DNA of 64,000 bases from Shewanella sp. OPT22 (GCF_004168585.1 NZ_PGVH01000040.1:25955-89954), one strand, 5' to 3'; shown: positions 20,501 to 28,755, counted from the stretch's first letter. Notes: a model not told the origin generated them from the sequence alone. A program made the numbers and translations.

Positions 20501-21103
20501 AATGAACGCATTAAAGAGATGCCACTGCTGCGTAGTGAAAACCAAAGCTATATTCACTACGAGAAAGGGTCTGTTATTATGATGGCGCTGAAAGACGCAT
20601 TAGGTGAAGCACGCTTAAATGCGAATTTAAAAGCCTTCTTAGAGCGTTATAAATATCGTAATGATCCATATCCAACAACACTCGATTTAGTCAGCTACAT
20701 CAAAACTGGATTGAACGAGGAGCAAGCACGTCTGGTAGATAATTCGTTTAATGAAATCTCCATTTACGACTTAAGAGTACAAGACGCTCAAATTGCCAAG
20801 TTAGACAATGGTAATTATCAAGTGGATATGACTGTGTTTGCATCTCGTAAATCTGCATCAGGAAAAGGTGAAGAAACAGAAGAGCAATTAGATAACCTTA
20901 TTGATATTGGTATCTTCAGCCATGACCCTGAAAAGTTGACTGATGATACTCAAGTTTTACTTTTAGAGAAACATCACATTAAGTCTGGCGAGAATAAACT
21001 GAGCTTTGAGGTTAAAGCGGATTCAGAGCCTAAATTCTTAGGTGTTGATCCATTTATTAAGCTCGTTGATAGAGATTCTAAAGATAATATCTATAAGCTT
21101 TAA
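17540..21103 (+). CDS. ABC-2 permease fused to an M1-family aminopeptidase
   Basis: A 1187-residue fusion. Residues about 1-575 carry two groups of hydrophobic helices resembling duplicated ABC-2 permease halves, separated by a charged cytoplasmic stretch rich in Lys (about 268-290). From about residue 610 a soluble domain follows, with an M1 gluzincin active site: HEVAHQWWGH at 927-936 and Glu951 in ISESLSQY as third zinc ligand. After the last helix the peptidase should face outside the cytoplasm. GGGGAG precedes the start. Fusions of this form are known in Bacteroidetes and gammaproteobacteria, but their substrate is not established. It probably works with the upstream ATPase in export or in peptide processing linked to transport. 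Confidence 0.9.
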   Translation: MFLSSLKFEWRYYIRQPSFYVVATLFFLLSFLSVASNNVVIGGGGEVMKNSAYNVALAVTVMTFIAMFAVVNFVGSTAIRNHQHQMEELVYSKPLNPLSYQLGRLLGSYAVVLTTFAFIPLGLLLGTLMPWLDQTRLGPVELYYYIQPFFVIAVPSLFLISVMFYAMANRFRSLMALYLTAVAMLVLYNIAGELFSQPQYREMAAMLDPFGRFTFAEITRYWTIAEKNTQVLPLEGLLLQNRLIWLALALVILFVSGIAKQPTLSKKKDKKAGKVETAPELKPLTELARSTSPNNLAQFVTRVKFEVRQVIFSAPFLVLGLLTVFNLVGPMFDDFGWYGTSNWPLTAAMVNDITGATSLLMVIILIYYSGEIVWRERTSGMGDIIDSLPVKNISFWTSKLLAVAMVMASLYAISMVTTILFQLLKGQGHLELSQYAIRLSYFYLLPLLMSAVMAFFLQVLSPNKYMGMALFVAYFLTTFIMANWGLGHSLYNFSASPTTSYSDLNQYGISLASHSWYMLYWGAFSTMLFVIGFGLYHRGPKQPLKARFKSLGYQIGFTGKATIAASLIVFISTGSFLYYQTNVVNSYQTRDESLDSRADYEKDFKQFQSLPLLTTTKVNANVNIFPQERMIKADFGITWQNRSDQAIDKILVSLPSHTRVEDLAISIPNASLGNFESKYDTAWLTFSKPIEPAETVQGTIQLTRKTVGIEEAGIDYAVLQNGTFINNASLLPSFGYNENAELFDRHERTKRGLEEKARSNKLEDENFYHQNFFGVDGNFIEFETTVSTSGNQIALAPGYLQREWQQNGRNYFHYKMDKPMVNYYAFISAKYEVKKEQYKGINIEVYHHPIHTWNVDRMIESVKDSIDYFSESFGPYQHKQMRIMEFPAYRSFAQSFANTVPYSESIGFITDLRDPDNIDPVYYVTAHEVAHQWWGHQVGAANVQGSAVISESLSQYAALMVLEKKYGKNMLRKFMKHELDRYLRGRSNERIKEMPLLRSENQSYIHYEKGSVIMMALKDALGEARLNANLKAFLERYKYRNDPYPTTLDLVSYIKTGLNEEQARLVDNSFNEISIYDLRVQDAQIAKLDNGNYQVDMTVFASRKSASGKGEETEEQLDNLIDIGIFSHDPEKLTDDTQVLLLEKHHIKSGENKLSFEVKADSEPKFLGVDPFIKLVDRDSKDNIYKL

Positions 21104-21123
21104 GCATTTCTTAAAACTTTAAT

Positions 21124-21152
21124 AAAAAGCAGCCTAAATTGGCTGCTTTTTT
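21124..21152 (+). terminator. Terminator after the permease/peptidase fusion gene
   Basis: Stem AAAAAGCAGCC / GGCTGCTTTTT with a 6-base loop, ending in T6. Confidence 0.88.
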
Positions 21153-21225
21153 ATCGATTTTTCTGCTAAGATCCCCCGCTTTGAATTTTTCATCCTAATC
21201 ACATTTAACTTTAATTAGAGGTCAG

Positions 21226-22785
21226 ATGTTCGACTTAATTCGTCACAAAACTGCTAGCTCTAAAGCCGATATTTTATCGGGGCTTACCGTGGCCTTAGCT
21301 TTAGTGCCTGAAGCTGTTGCTTTTGCATTCGTTGCGGGTGTAGAACCAATGGTTGGCTTATATGCGGCTTTCATCATGGGTTTAGTTACCGCTGTTATTG
21401 GCGGTCGTCCTGGTATGATTTCAGGTGCAACGGGCGCTATGGCTGTTGTAATGGTCGCTCTAGTAGCGCAGCATGGTGTTCAATACCTTTTTGCCGCCGT
21501 CGTGCTTGCAGGTATTATTCAAGTTCTGGCCGGTGTATTTAAACTCGGTAAATTCATTCGCATTGTTCCCTACCCTGTAATGATAGGTTTTGTGAACGGT
21601 CTTGCGATTGTGATTTTCCTTGCTCAGCTTGGCCAGTTCCAAGTCCCTGACGCAGCTGGCATTATGCAATGGCTACCAGCGAACCAACTAATGGTCATGC
21701 TTGGACTGGTTGCATTAACCATGTTCATCATTCACTTTTTACCGAAAGTAACTACTGCAATCCCATCTTCACTTGCTGCCATCTTAACGGTAACCGCTAT
21801 TGTGGTAGGTATGGACTTAGATACTCGTAATGTATTGGACTTCCTTCGCTCAATGAGTGGTGATGTGAATGCAACTATTGCGGGTTCGTTACCAACATTT
21901 TCTATCCCATCTGTACCATTTAATATGGAAACACTGATGGTCATCCTACCTTACTCTGCAATTCTTGCAGCGGTTGGTTTGATTGAGTCACTTCTAACGC
22001 TGACTGTTGTTGATGAAATGACCCAAACTCGTGGTAAAGGTAACAAAGAATGTGTCGGCCAAGGTATCGGTAACATTACCAGTGGTTTCTTTGGTGCTAT
22101 GGGTGGTTGTGCGATGATTGGTCAGTCAATGATCAACATTAACTCTGGCGGTCGTGGTCGTTTATCTGGTATCACTGCAGCATTAGCCTTATTAGCATTC
22201 ATCCTATTCGGTGCGGCTTTTATTGAAATGATCCCATTAGCCGCTTTGGTTGGTGTGATGTTTATGGTTGTACTTGGTACATTCGAGTGGGCCAGCTTCA
22301 AAGTAATGCGTAAAGTGCCTAAACACGATGCTTTCGTCATCATCTTAGTAACAGTAGTGACGGTATTTACTGACTTAGCCTTTGCTGTATTTGTTGGTGT
22401 GATTGTATCTGCACTGGTTTTTGCTTGGGAACATGCAAAGCACATTAACGTGCAAACTGATACTGATGCCAACGGTTGGAAAGTTTATCGCCTTAATGGT
22501 CCATTATTCTTTGGATCAATCTCTAACTTCTTAGAGTTATTTGATGCAAAAAGCGACCCAGATGATGTGATTGTTGACTTTCAAAACTCTCGAGTAGCCG
22601 ATCATTCTGCTCTTGATGCCATTGATACACTGGCAGAGAGATACATGAATGAAGGCAAGCGTTTGCACTTACGTCACTTAAGTGGCGATTGTAAACAGCT
22701 ACTGAGTAAAGCTGGTGACTTAGTTGAGGTGAACTTAATTGAAGATCCACATTACCGCATTGCTGATGACAAGCTAGATTCATAA
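21226..22785 (+). CDS. SulP/SLC26-family anion transporter with STAS domain
   Basis: A 519-residue inner-membrane transporter. The N-terminal signature ILSGLTVALALVPEAVAFAF is typical of SulP proteins, and 10 or more hydrophobic segments fill residues 15-405. A C-terminal STAS domain (about 415-515, WKVYRLNGPLFFGSISNF...VIVDFQNSRVADHSALDAI) is present. Members carry sulfate, bicarbonate or other anions, some with sodium. Nothing here singles out a substrate; no carbonic anhydrase gene is adjacent. AGAGG precedes the ATG. It is monocistronic between terminators. Confidence 0.9.
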   Translation: MFDLIRHKTASSKADILSGLTVALALVPEAVAFAFVAGVEPMVGLYAAFIMGLVTAVIGGRPGMISGATGAMAVVMVALVAQHGVQYLFAAVVLAGIIQVLAGVFKLGKFIRIVPYPVMIGFVNGLAIVIFLAQLGQFQVPDAAGIMQWLPANQLMVMLGLVALTMFIIHFLPKVTTAIPSSLAAILTVTAIVVGMDLDTRNVLDFLRSMSGDVNATIAGSLPTFSIPSVPFNMETLMVILPYSAILAAVGLIESLLTLTVVDEMTQTRGKGNKECVGQGIGNITSGFFGAMGGCAMIGQSMININSGGRGRLSGITAALALLAFILFGAAFIEMIPLAALVGVMFMVVLGTFEWASFKVMRKVPKHDAFVIILVTVVTVFTDLAFAVFVGVIVSALVFAWEHAKHINVQTDTDANGWKVYRLNGPLFFGSISNFLELFDAKSDPDDVIVDFQNSRVADHSALDAIDTLAERYMNEGKRLHLRHLSGDCKQLLSKAGDLVEVNLIEDPHYRIADDKLDS

Positions 22786-22793
22786 CAATCGAT

Positions 22794-22813
22794 GCTCTCA
22801 TAATTATGAGAGC
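22794..22813 (+). other. Short perfect palindrome after the SulP gene
   Basis: A 20-base perfect palindrome, GCTCTCATAATTATGAGAGC, 8 bp after the stop codon and just upstream of the terminator. It may protect the mRNA 3' end. Confidence 0.45.
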
Positions 22814-22832
22814 TGAATGATTGTGGTACAAC

Positions 22833-22866
22833 AGCCGAGTTAGTGAAATACCGACTCGGCTTTTTT
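22833..22866 (+). terminator. Terminator after the SulP gene
   Basis: Stem AGCCGAGT / ACTCGGCT with a 13-base loop and a T-run of six to seven bases. Confidence 0.8.
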
Positions 22867-22891
22867 GTATGTATTGTTAAGCAATTTACTT

Positions 22892-23356
22892 TTAGTTTAC
22901 AGCAACAAACGCCTCAAACTCAGACTGCAATTGCTCAGCTGTTGAGACTATACCTTTAGCTTTCAGCAACTCAATAACACATTCAGCAGTGCATAAACCA
23001 TTCGGTTTTTGATTGCGCCTCAGTTGATAAATGGATTTTGTAGAGGCTTCAATTTTTACTTTGGGAAGATTTTTTAGATATGAACTTTTATTGTAAATTT
23101 TCTGTGCTTCTTGCCATGTACCATCCAGCACAATATAGCTATCAAAATCAGTTTCAGCGGAGACTACTTCACTGTCTTCTGTAGGATAAAGCAGCGCAAC
23201 TTTACTCTTTTCAATTTGTGCTAGTAACTCAGGATCAGGGTTCTTCCTTTCCCATACCACAACACGAGCATTTTCACCCAGAGCGCTAGAAACGAAAACT
23301 CCGGTATTGGTCTTTTTTGAAACTTCACGTTCATGAGTTAAGAGGATTATGTTCAT
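22892..23356 (-). CDS. DTW-domain protein, putative tRNA aminocarboxypropyltransferase
   Basis: A protein of about 154 residues with the DTW motif in the form DGTWQEA, plus YQLRRNQKPNGLCTAECVIELL near the C-terminus, typical of the DTW family (TapT/YfiP), which transfers aminocarboxypropyl from S-adenosylmethionine to tRNA uridine 47. The N-terminus MNIILLTHEREVSKKTNTG fits the family, so I start there rather than eight codons upstream at 23380; neither start has a good ribosome-binding site. It lacks the N-terminal Cys-rich zinc part of E. coli YfiP and belongs to the shorter subgroup. It converges with the SulP gene. Confidence 0.8.
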   Translation of the reverse strand: MNIILLTHEREVSKKTNTGVFVSSALGENARVVVWERKNPDPELLAQIEKSKVALLYPTEDSEVVSAETDFDSYIVLDGTWQEAQKIYNKSSYLKNLPKVKIEASTKSIYQLRRNQKPNGLCTAECVIELLKAKGIVSTAEQLQSEFEAFVAVN

Positions 23357-23698
23357 GTTTAAAATTAATAAGATTTCCATCTAGATTCAGCAAGTTTAAT
23401 TATCTGTTAATTCCTGAGTTTTTTAAATTATGTAATTTTGGAGAACTGAAACAATTAAACCAGAATCACAAGCTCTATCGATAATTACAAGTAATAAGAG
23501 TACACAGTATAAATCTACCCTCTCTTTCTCATTTGAATATATCCAAAACTTAATGGCTAGCATTTATTCAATAATGTCTGAAACGCTTAGCTTCGTTTAG
23601 GCAGCTCAAGGGGTTCTAAAGTGGAAGCTGCTAGAGGCTTCCACTTTTGGCGATACAGAGTGCAACCCTATGACTTATAAGAATTTTAATATCAACAC
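23357..23698. other. Intergenic region with an 11-bp hairpin
   Basis: The gap between the DTW gene and msrBA holds no convincing reading frame. A strong hairpin, AAAGTGGAAGC / GCTTCCACTTT (23618-23628 and 23637-23647), lies 51 bp beyond the msrBA stop. Its T-tracts are short on both strands, so it is terminator-like but not certain; it is best placed to end msrBA transcripts. Confidence 0.5.
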
Positions 23699-24598
23699 CT
23701 ATTTCACTTTATCAGCAAAAATCCGCTTAAATTTGTCAACTTTAGGTTTAACGATCAACTGACAATACGGTTGCTCACCATGTAACTCATAATAATCTTG
23801 ATGAATATTTTCCGCAGGATAAAATCGATCAAACATCGTCAATTCAGTAACAATCGGTTTAGGGTAAACCAGCGATTTATCCAGCTCTCGAATCACTTCA
23901 GTAGCCTCTGCCGCCTGCTCAGCATTATGTGCAAAAATCACGCTGCGATATTGCGGACCAATATCATTTCCTTGCTGGTTATAGCTGGTTGGATTATGTG
24001 ACTGAAAGAAAACCTGTAGTAAGGTTTTAAAATCAACTTCATTAGGATCATACTCTAATTGCACGACCTCAGCATGACCAGTACTACCACTGCATACAGC
24101 TCTGTAATTTGCTTCGCTCGCCGTACCGCCAGAGTAACCTGAAGTGACACTGATCACACCTTTCATTACGTTATAAACCGCTTCCGTACACCAAAAGCAA
24201 CCGCCACCAAAAGTTGCAAGATTAGGCTGGGATTGTAAAGTTCGATCAATTGGCTCAAATTTCATTGAAACCGAGTTAACACAATGACGAATATTGTTAT
24301 CAGTTAACCTCTCACCTTCAAACACGTGTCCTAAGTGACCGTCACAGTTACTGCATATAATCTCTATGCGCATTCCATCTGCGTCAGGCACTCGAGTTAC
24401 CGCACCTGTAATTTCATCATCAAAAGAAGGCCAACCGCAATGAGAATGAAACTTATGCTCGCTGAGATATAAAGGGGCATCGCATTTTTTACATAAATAA
24501 ACACCTTCAGCTTCAAGGTCTGTATAGTCTCCTGTAAAAGGTGGTTCAGTTCCTTTGCCTTCAATAACATAACGTTCAAAGTCGGTCAGTTTGTTCAT
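23699..24598 (-). CDS. msrBA: Bifunctional methionine sulfoxide reductase MsrB-MsrA
   Basis: A 299-residue fusion that reduces both stereoisomers of methionine sulfoxide. The MsrB domain comes first (about 1-120): zinc cysteines at 36, 39, 82 and 85 (CKKC, CSNC) and catalytic Cys106 in RHCVNSVSMKF. The MsrA domain (about 125-299) has GCFWCTEA with catalytic Cys134, then GYSGGTASEANYRAVCSG and GHAEVVQLEYD. There is no signal peptide, so it is cytoplasmic. The B-A order is the reverse of some fusions. Monocistronic. Confidence 0.95.
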   Translation of the reverse strand: MNKLTDFERYVIEGKGTEPPFTGDYTDLEAEGVYLCKKCDAPLYLSEHKFHSHCGWPSFDDEITGAVTRVPDADGMRIEIICSNCDGHLGHVFEGERLTDNNIRHCVNSVSMKFEPIDRTLQSQPNLATFGGGCFWCTEAVYNVMKGVISVTSGYSGGTASEANYRAVCSGSTGHAEVVQLEYDPNEVDFKTLLQVFFQSHNPTSYNQQGNDIGPQYRSVIFAHNAEQAAEATEVIRELDKSLVYPKPIVTELTMFDRFYPAENIHQDYYELHGEQPYCQLIVKPKVDKFKRIFADKVK

Positions 24599-24748
24599 TG
24601 TTTAATTCCAAAAATATATCTTTAGTTAAAAGACAGGCCAAAACTAACGTAGCTTTCAATATCACGTTTTTGCAGTTAATTGTGCTACAGAGTACAATAC
24701 GCCCGGGTCAAATAGGGGCTACGCTCCATATAATATAAGAATATACCA

Positions 24749-25588
24749 ATGAAATTAGAAGCAATTGATTATCTTGCAAAGGACGCAGCTCAACAATTTG
24801 TTGAATCTCTTCATCAAATCGGGTTTGGTGTGTTAAGAAACCACCCTATCGATCAAAATCTGGTTGAAGCGATTTATAAAGAGTGGCATGAATTCTTCAA
24901 CTCAGAAGAAAAGCACGACTTTAAGTTCAATGCTGAAACTCAAGACGGTTTTTTCCCAGCTGAAGTTTCTGAAACAGCTAAAGGTCACACGGTTAAAGAC
25001 ATAAAAGAATACTTTCATGTATACCCTTGGGGACAAATTCCTGAATCTCTTCGTGAGAATATTTTAAAGTATTATGAACTTGCAAATAAGTTTGCAGCTG
25101 AACTTTTAGCCTGGATCGAAGAGCACTCACCTAAAGAAGTTGCCGAGCTATACACTGAAGCACTATCAAATATGGTAAAAGACAGCACTCAGAGCTTATT
25201 GCGGGTGCTGCATTATCCACCAATGACGGGGGATGAAGAAGTCGGTGCAATTCGTGCTGCTGCCCACGAAGATATCAACCTACTGACAGTTTTACCTGCT
25301 GCTAATGAGCCAGGTTTACAAGTTCAGGATAAAGATGGTTCTTGGGTAGACGTTCCAAGTGACTTTGGTAATATCATCATTAACATCGGCGATATGCTTC
25401 AAGAAGCTTCTGGTGGTTATTTCCCATCTACATCACATCGCGTAATTAACCCTGAAGGCATGGATAAAACGAAGTCACGAATTTCACTGCCTTTGTTCCA
25501 ACATCCACGCCCTGAAGTAGTCTTGTCTGACAACTATACTGCCCATGAATATTTAATGGAACGTTTAAAAGAATTAGGCGTTATTTGA
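24749..25588 (+). CDS. 2-oxoglutarate/Fe(II) oxygenase, isopenicillin-N-synthase-like
   Basis: A 279-residue oxygenase of the IPNS-like family. The N-terminal DIOX_N-like part includes GFGVLRNHPID (about 25-35). The jelly-roll core has the iron triad His173-x-Asp175 (AAHEDINLLTVL) and His230 (STSHRVINP), with the 2-oxoglutarate-binding Arg244-x-Ser246 (KSRISLPLF). All catalytic residues are present, so it should be active. The substrate is unknown. It stands alone, followed by a good terminator. Confidence 0.88.
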   Translation: MKLEAIDYLAKDAAQQFVESLHQIGFGVLRNHPIDQNLVEAIYKEWHEFFNSEEKHDFKFNAETQDGFFPAEVSETAKGHTVKDIKEYFHVYPWGQIPESLRENILKYYELANKFAAELLAWIEEHSPKEVAELYTEALSNMVKDSTQSLLRVLHYPPMTGDEEVGAIRAAAHEDINLLTVLPAANEPGLQVQDKDGSWVDVPSDFGNIIINIGDMLQEASGGYFPSTSHRVINPEGMDKTKSRISLPLFQHPRPEVVLSDNYTAHEYLMERLKELGVI

Positions 25589-25608
25589 TACATCTTTTTT
25601 TAAATGAG

Positions 25609-25638
25609 AAATCGCTCAATATTGAGCGATTTTTTTTA
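25609..25638 (+). terminator. Terminator after the 2OG oxygenase gene
   Basis: A perfect 24-base palindrome with AAATCGCTCAAT arms, continuing into T8. Confidence 0.88.
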
Positions 25639-26210
25639 TGTAATTTAATTAGAATTGATTAGAATCTGTTTTAAAAAATAAATCAGACTATTATTCTGTA
25701 AAATGCAATGACTATAGTGTTTTCAGACTCTAATTTGAGATCTTCGTCGAAATAATACACAGTACTTAATGTTCAGATCTTTACAATTTTGAAACATTTC
25801 TGTTTGTCTATAATCACTTTAACACTGACTCATATCCAATTGATTTAATTAAACTTTTAATAAATTGCCGTTTCAAGTTCATTTTAAGTACAATTCAGCC
25901 CCAATGCGGGTTGCAGAGCATTTTAACGTACTGTTCCACAAGCTTATCCACAGGTTTAGTGGATAACTGCTTGCAGCTCAATATCCACGGGATTTGGGGA
26001 TAAAAAACGCTTATTAGTAACCGAAAAACAAGTCGTAATAAAATTACAAAAGTGACAAAATTTAGAATACGAAATCAAGTAATTTTATCTTCTTAAAACT
26101 TGATTTTTTAAAATTGTTATCTACCTATTATCAACACCACTTGAAATTTCTTAGTTCTATTCTAGAGTTTAGTTGTTTAAACAAATACAAACGAAAGCAC
26201 GGAGAGCTGT
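25639..26210. other. Gene-free AT-rich region with DnaA-box-like cluster
   Basis: No convincing gene. Between 25930 and 26140 are several 9-mers resembling the DnaA box TTATNCACA: a perfect TTATCCACA at 25944-25952 (+), TTATCCACT at 25958-25966 (-), TTATCCCCA at 25995-26003 (-) and TTATCAACA at 26128-26136 (+), plus weaker ones near 25932, 25981 and 26117. The surrounding DNA is rich in A and T. There is no dnaA, dnaN or gidA nearby, so it is not obviously oriC. A datA-like titration site or cryptic replication element is inference. Confidence 0.5.
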
Positions 26211-26384
26211 ATGCCATTTAAAATAGAAGATCGTCAGATAGATGTGTCATTCCCTGTTAAAACAATTTCTATCCATAAGAATGCCATTGTCTACACCGAC
26301 AAATCAGGAAAAAATAAAGAGATATTCACTCAAAAAAGTGATGCGTTGAATTTCATGAGATGGTTGGTCAACAGCCACGTCTAG
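26211..26384 (+). CDS. Small 57-residue protein, unknown function
   Basis: A short frame with good start signals: GGAG six bases before the ATG. The product begins MPFKIEDRQIDVSFPVKTIS, has an even mix of charged and hydrophobic residues and ends MRWLVNSHV. Strand-rich at the start and helical at the end, it looks like a folded small domain rather than random sequence. There is no signal peptide or membrane segment. It ends 5 bp before the converging PLP-enzyme gene. Function unknown. Confidence 0.6.
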   Translation: MPFKIEDRQIDVSFPVKTISIHKNAIVYTDKSGKNKEIFTQKSDALNFMRWLVNSHV

Positions 26385-26389
26385 TTCCG

Positions 26390-27304
26390 CTATTCAATAT
26401 TATATTTTCTTTTATACCTCAACAGCATCGTCTCATTAGCTAATATGCCACCTTGGTGAATATACAAAATCGAGGTGTTCGTTAATTCATGAAGATGATG
26501 TTTTAGAGTTATCAAACCTACTGGATCGTATAAGAGTTCAAATTCAATCCCACTCATATTAGCTTCACACCAAGTATCGTAAAGCTTCTTATTAAGCTTA
26601 CCGAAATGGAACCGTTGAGGCGTACTTAATATTTCAGGATATAAATGGTCATTATCAATAAGCAAATTAAACTGATGTTTTAAGTATTGCACATCACCCA
26701 CAACCGCACAGGTTAATACTTTAATATCTATGTTTTTGGATGCAAAAAATTCCTGTAAGAATAAAGCCGTTGTTCCTGTTCCTGATGGTAGAAAAACGGT
26801 TAACGGTATTTGATTTTTTTCTAAGGCCCATTGTGTAATTTCTTCTGCTAACTGATGAACGCCATACCTTGCCAGATCGGAGCGCCCGCCTTCTGGCACT
26901 ACTAAAACGTCAGGGTTGTTGGCGTACTTTTGCCTTAACCAAGCTTCTTTCTCTGCGTCCCCTTTAAGTGCAACAGGAAATACCTGAACATCAGCTCCTT
27001 GTTCTAACGCTGCTTTATAATTGCCAATAGGGTTACTTTTTAAATGCTCAGGAATGCGGTCGACAAAAAAACTGAATGACCAAGATTTTGACTGAGCTAA
27101 AGACGATAATGAATATAAAGAATTCGCTTGGCAAGAGCCAAAACCAACGAGTTGTTTTATTGCGGGAAAGTCCTTATCGAGCAATGCTTTAAACTTTCTT
27201 GCTTTGTTGCCACTAAACTTAGGATGCAATAAGTCATCCCTCTTAATAAAAAAAGAGCGTCCAAATAAATTGATTTTATCTACTGGGCTATTGGTCAACT
27301 TCAT
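26390..27304 (-). CDS. PLP-dependent ACC deaminase/D-cysteine desulfhydrase family protein
   Basis: A 304-residue PLP enzyme of the tryptophan-synthase-beta fold. The N-terminus IKRDDLLHPKFSGNKARKF carries the PLP-binding Lys34. The Gly/Ser loop FGSCQANSLYSLSSLA (about 54-69) and the phosphate-binding PSGTGTTALFLQEF further on fit 1-aminocyclopropane-1-carboxylate deaminase and D-cysteine desulfhydrase homologues. Bacteria of this group usually have the desulfhydrase-like form, so D-cysteine breakdown is likelier than ACC. The two cannot be separated by eye. Confidence 0.82.
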   Translation of the reverse strand: MKLTNSPVDKINLFGRSFFIKRDDLLHPKFSGNKARKFKALLDKDFPAIKQLVGFGSCQANSLYSLSSLAQSKSWSFSFFVDRIPEHLKSNPIGNYKAALEQGADVQVFPVALKGDAEKEAWLRQKYANNPDVLVVPEGGRSDLARYGVHQLAEEITQWALEKNQIPLTVFLPSGTGTTALFLQEFFASKNIDIKVLTCAVVGDVQYLKHQFNLLIDNDHLYPEILSTPQRFHFGKLNKKLYDTWCEANMSGIEFELLYDPVGLITLKHHLHELTNTSILYIHQGGILANETMLLRYKRKYNIE

Positions 27305-27479
27305 TATATTTTAGCTAAAAAGGCGATTCCAAGATTGAGAGATTTTATCAGAGAACCCACTGAATTACTGAGTTAACTAATAAAATCACTGAGTTAAAAA
27401 GCTTGGCATGTATTTCGCTATATTTGAATCAGTAGAGTATTACAACAAACACAATTCATTGAAGAGATTGGGAGATCAA

Positions 27480-27890
27480 ATGGCTGTATTTCGCATTATT
27501 TTTAATATTGCTTGGTTTATTATGGGTGGTTTTTTGATGGGAATAGCTTGGTGGCTCGTCGGCATCCTTTGCTTCATCAGTATTATCGGTATACCTTTCG
27601 GCCGAGCGTGTTTTGTTATCGGTGAACTGTCTTTTTGGCCTTTTGGCCAAGAACAAATGAATAGAAGAGTTGCTCGTGGACGTGAAGATTTTGGAACGGG
27701 TACATTTGGTACGATTGGTAATATTATTTGGTTCTTATTATTTGGTATTTGGATGGCCATTGGTCACTTGCTTCATGCTGTAGCGTGTTTTATTACCATC
27801 ATCGGCATTCCATTTGGTATTGCTCACTTGAAGTTAGCATTGCTCAGCTTAGCCCCAATAGGTCAGACTATTGTTGCTAAGCCAGATTAA
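27480..27890 (+). CDS. yccF: YccF-family inner-membrane protein
   Basis: A 136-residue membrane protein with two YccF (DUF307) repeats: GILCFISIIGIPFGRA in the first half and AVACFITIIGIPFGIA in the second, each in a strongly hydrophobic stretch. The start is ATG 27480, after GGGAG; an upstream in-frame ATG at 27408 adds an unrelated leader. E. coli YccF has 148 residues. Function unknown. Confidence 0.88.
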   Translation: MAVFRIIFNIAWFIMGGFLMGIAWWLVGILCFISIIGIPFGRACFVIGELSFWPFGQEQMNRRVARGREDFGTGTFGTIGNIIWFLLFGIWMAIGHLLHAVACFITIIGIPFGIAHLKLALLSLAPIGQTIVAKPD

Positions 27891-27924
27891 TCATAATCGC
27901 AAAAAATAATACCAATTCTTTTAA

Positions 27925-28755
27925 TTATTTCTTTTTCATCACCGACTTCATATCAGGGACGATAGAAGTTGGATCTAATCGCATTTGGAACCAATTTAAA
28001 CGCCAATCTAAGTGTGGACCTGTAACTCGACCCGTCGCACCTATTTCTGCAATTGGCTCACCTTGTTTCACTTTCTGTCCTTGTTTCACATAAAGTTTGC
28101 TTAAGTGCAGCATACTTGAGCTCACACCAAAACCATGATCAATAATTACGGTCCCACCTGAATAAAACATATCGGGTACGGCTAAGGTAATTACGCCGTC
28201 GGCAGGCGAAACAATCGGCGTCCCTGTAATCCTTGCGACATCAACCCCATAGTGTGGGCGTCCAGGTTTACCGTTGTAGACTCGCTGACTACCGTAAACA
28301 CCTGAAATTCTGCCTGTAACAGGCCAAATAAAATCAGTAAAAATGGCCATCTGTTGTGACTCTGTATTACGAGCTGCTCTTACCTGCTTACCATCTTTTT
28401 TAGCTCTTGCTACTGCTTTAGGATCAGGCTTCATGATTTTCTTACTGATACCATTAACCCGATCAATTTTGTATTTTTTGGCGGTAACTTTTAAAGGCTT
28501 TATTTCCGTTAAACCATTTGGATAAATTACTTTTAACTCATGTTCTGGCTCTGCTTCACGCTCAAATCCAAAGACAAAGTCTCCTGATTTGGCTACCTGC
28601 ACAGGGTTGCCATTTAACAATACTTGAGATTGAGGAGGAACATTACCTTTTATAAGACTGCCCTGCTCAAATTTACCCTGTAAATGAATTGAATTGGCTA
28701 ATGCAGAAAAGGAAAGGAAAAAGGAAGCGAAAATAAATGAAATGTATCGAGTCAT
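27925..28755 (-). CDS. Secreted M23-family (LytM-type) peptidase-like protein
   Basis: A 276-residue exported protein with a signal peptide (cleavage after ALA, residue 20). The N-terminal beta domain (about 22-90) looks like a substrate-binding module. The C-terminal M23 domain (about 145-255) has HYGVD with zinc ligands His168 and Asp172, SMLHLSK with His217, and TGPHLDW at 245-251. In LytM the last motif is HxH, whereas here it is His248-x-Asp250, so one zinc ligand is replaced. It may be a peptidoglycan endopeptidase or a non-catalytic regulator. The same form may be usual in a marine subgroup; I cannot check. Confidence 0.85.
   Translation of the reverse strand: MTRYISFIFASFFLSFSALANSIHLQGKFEQGSLIKGNVPPQSQVLLNGNPVQVAKSGDFVFGFEREAEPEHELKVIYPNGLTEIKPLKVTAKKYKIDRVNGISKKIMKPDPKAVARAKKDGKQVRAARNTESQQMAIFTDFIWPVTGRISGVYGSQRVYNGKPGRPHYGVDVARITGTPIVSPADGVITLAVPDMFYSGGTVIIDHGFGVSSSMLHLSKLYVKQGQKVKQGEPIAEIGATGRVTGPHLDWRLNWFQMRLDPTSIVPDMKSVMKKK

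Noticed and set aside
22122..22472. Antisense 116-codon frame in the SulP gene
   Set aside because: It lies wholly within a well-supported transporter gene on the other strand and has Thr/Ala-rich antisense composition.
25930..26140. Chromosomal origin oriC
   Set aside because: DnaA-box-like sites are present, but dnaA, dnaN, gidA or mioC are not nearby and GATC sites are few.
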